Source: Agromyces subbeticus DSM 16689 (GTDB lineage Bacteria; Actinomycetota; Actinomycetes; Actinomycetales; Microbacteriaceae). From it: a stretch of 64,000 nucleotides of DNA. Under the pieces are notes generated by a model. The model saw only the letters and a program-made list of their open reading frames with translations, ran no database searches and was not told where the DNA came from. The translations under genes and the position numbers were made by a program. Positions within the stretch are counted from its first letter, which is position 1. Each line of letters begins with the position of its first letter. The stretch lies in the NCBI RefSeq assembly GCF_000421565.1, contig NZ_ATXG01000006.1, positions 124,001 to 188,000 on the forward strand, in the 5' to 3' direction. Of this stretch, positions 63,109-64,000 are shown piece by piece.

Positions 63109-64000
63109 GTGGCGCACCGCATCTACATCTGCTCGGCTGAAGGCAACACGGGCAAGTCGACCGTGGCGCTCGGCGCACTCGACACCCTGACCCGCCGGGC
63201 GACTCGGGTCGGCGTGTTCCGCCCGATCGCGCGATCGACGGCCGAACGCGACTACGTGCTCGAGCTGCTGCTCGCTCACGAGGGCGTCGTGCCGATTCCC
63301 TACGACGACGCAGTGGGCGTGCGGTACGACGACGTGCACGCCGACCCCGAGGGGGCGCTCGCAACGATCGTGCGCCGGTTCAAGGCCGTCGAAGACCGCT
63401 GCGACGCGGTCGTCATCATCGGTTCCGACTTCACGGATGTCGGCAGCCCCACCGAGCTCGCCTACAACGCGCGCATCGCCGCGAACCTCGGCGCGCCCGT
63501 GCTGCTCGTGCTCGGCGGCCGCGTCGGACAGGGTCAGGGGCGCAGCCGAACGGAGCGCCTCGGCTATTCCGACGCGCGCAGCGCCGACGAGTTGGCCCAG
63601 CTCACCGAGCTCGCGGTCGAGGAGCTCGAGCGCGAGCACGCGACGCTGCTCGGCATCGTCGCCAACCGCGCCGACCCTGAGCGCCTGCTCGAGATCGTCG
63701 AGGCAGTCGCGGCCGCGGCCGGGCCCAACGCGGTGGCCGCCGCGGGCGCCCCTGCAGCCGTTCCCATCGCCACGTGGGCGATTCCCGAAGATCCCTACCT
63801 CGTCGCGCCCTCGATGCTCGCCATCATGGGGGCGGTCGACGGCACGCTGCACGTCGGCGATCCCGAGCTGCTGAACCGCGAAGCCCTCGGCGTCGTCATC
63901 GCCGCGATGTCGATGGAGAACGTGCTCACTCACCTCACCGAGGGTGCCGTCGTGGTCGTGCCCGGCGATCGCAGCGAGGTGCTGCTCGGGGTGCTCACGG
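63109..64000 (+). CDS. pta: Phosphate acetyltransferase, N-terminal part
   Basis: 297 residues are visible from a GTG (TTGAGGC upstream); the gene continues past the right edge. The P-loop-like start HRIYICSAEGNTGKSTVALG begins an AAA_26 (BioD-like) domain, and the DRTGG domain lies around residues 225-297 (LNREALGVVIAAMSMENVLT). The catalytic PTA_PTB domain is outside the window. It converts acetyl-CoA and phosphate to acetyl phosphate; ackA would be expected next. Confidence 0.93.
   Translation, partial: MAHRIYICSAEGNTGKSTVALGALDTLTRRATRVGVFRPIARSTAERDYVLELLLAHEGVVPIPYDDAVGVRYDDVHADPEGALATIVRRFKAVEDRCDAVVIIGSDFTDVGSPTELAYNARIAANLGAPVLLVLGGRVGQGQGRSRTERLGYSDARSADELAQLTELAVEELEREHATLLGIVANRADPERLLEIVEAVAAAAGPNAVAAAGAPAAVPIATWAIPEDPYLVAPSMLAIMGAVDGTLHVGDPELLNREALGVVIAAMSMENVLTHLTEGAVVVVPGDRSEVLLGVLT

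Overview
The window is about 64 kb of very GC-rich DNA with tightly packed genes, frequent 4-base start/stop overlaps (ATGA, GTGA, TGATG) and many GTG/TTG starts. Gene content (ROK and LacI sugar regulators, a MoeZ-type sulfurtransferase, a short SRP RNA beside tRNA-Ser, a LigD-type polymerase) points to an actinobacterium, most likely Microbacteriaceae (Agromyces/Microbacterium-like). Genus is inference. No insertion sequence, phage gene or CRISPR array was seen; it reads as ordinary chromosome.

Region 1 (1-15.7 kb) handles plant cell-wall sugars. A minus-strand ABC sugar importer runs into a GH3 glycosidase that leaves the window at the left edge, with a divergent ROK repressor and a clear promoter plus 20-bp operator. 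A Bcr/CflA efflux pump and a PAP2 phosphatase follow. A LacI repressor then faces a second ABC importer with a GH51 arabinofuranosidase, a GH43 arabinanase broken by one in-frame TGA, and an alditol oxidase.

Region 2 (15.7-25.1 kb) makes molybdenum cofactor and imports molybdate: moaB/mogA, moaC, moeA, moaD, moeZ, moaE and an overlapping operon (molybdate-responsive HTH-TOBE gene, modA, modB, modC, moaA). ArfB and a small unknown protein precede it.

Region 3 (25.2-47.4 kb) is a large purine-to-glyoxylate catabolic island that uses that cofactor: guanine deaminase, purine permease, MFS transporter, xanthine dehydrogenase xdhABC, IclR (AllR-like) regulator, malate synthase, a CitE-like DUF6986 protein, ureidoglycine aminohydrolase, hydroxypyruvate isomerase, tartronate semialdehyde reductase, glyoxylate carboligase, a glycerate kinase-allantoinase fusion, a peroxiredoxin, and OHCU decarboxylase, HIU hydrolase and urate oxidase. 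Guanine can be followed to xanthine, urate, allantoin and, after steps partly missing here, to glyoxylate, then to glycerate 3-phosphate/2-phosphoglycerate or malate. Six copies of a 15-bp imperfect palindrome (WTCCRCAnnRCGRAA) lie before guaD, xdhA, iclR, aceB, hyi and uraD and probably define the IclR regulon.

Region 4 (47.5-64 kb) is mixed: a saccharopine-dehydrogenase-like protein, GNAT and N-acylamino-acid racemase/MenC-type unit; an APH-like kinase, a LigD-type polymerase and an AraC regulator; SRPBCC, membrane, HerA-like ATPase, GNAT and PH-like proteins; tRNA-Ser(GGA) and SRP RNA; an FMO/BASS transporter/epimerase operon; a DUF998 protein; and the start of phosphate acetyltransferase at the right edge. 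No gene-free stretch exceeds 300 bases. The word GGATGCC/GGCATCC is strikingly frequent throughout (at least 74 copies by eye).
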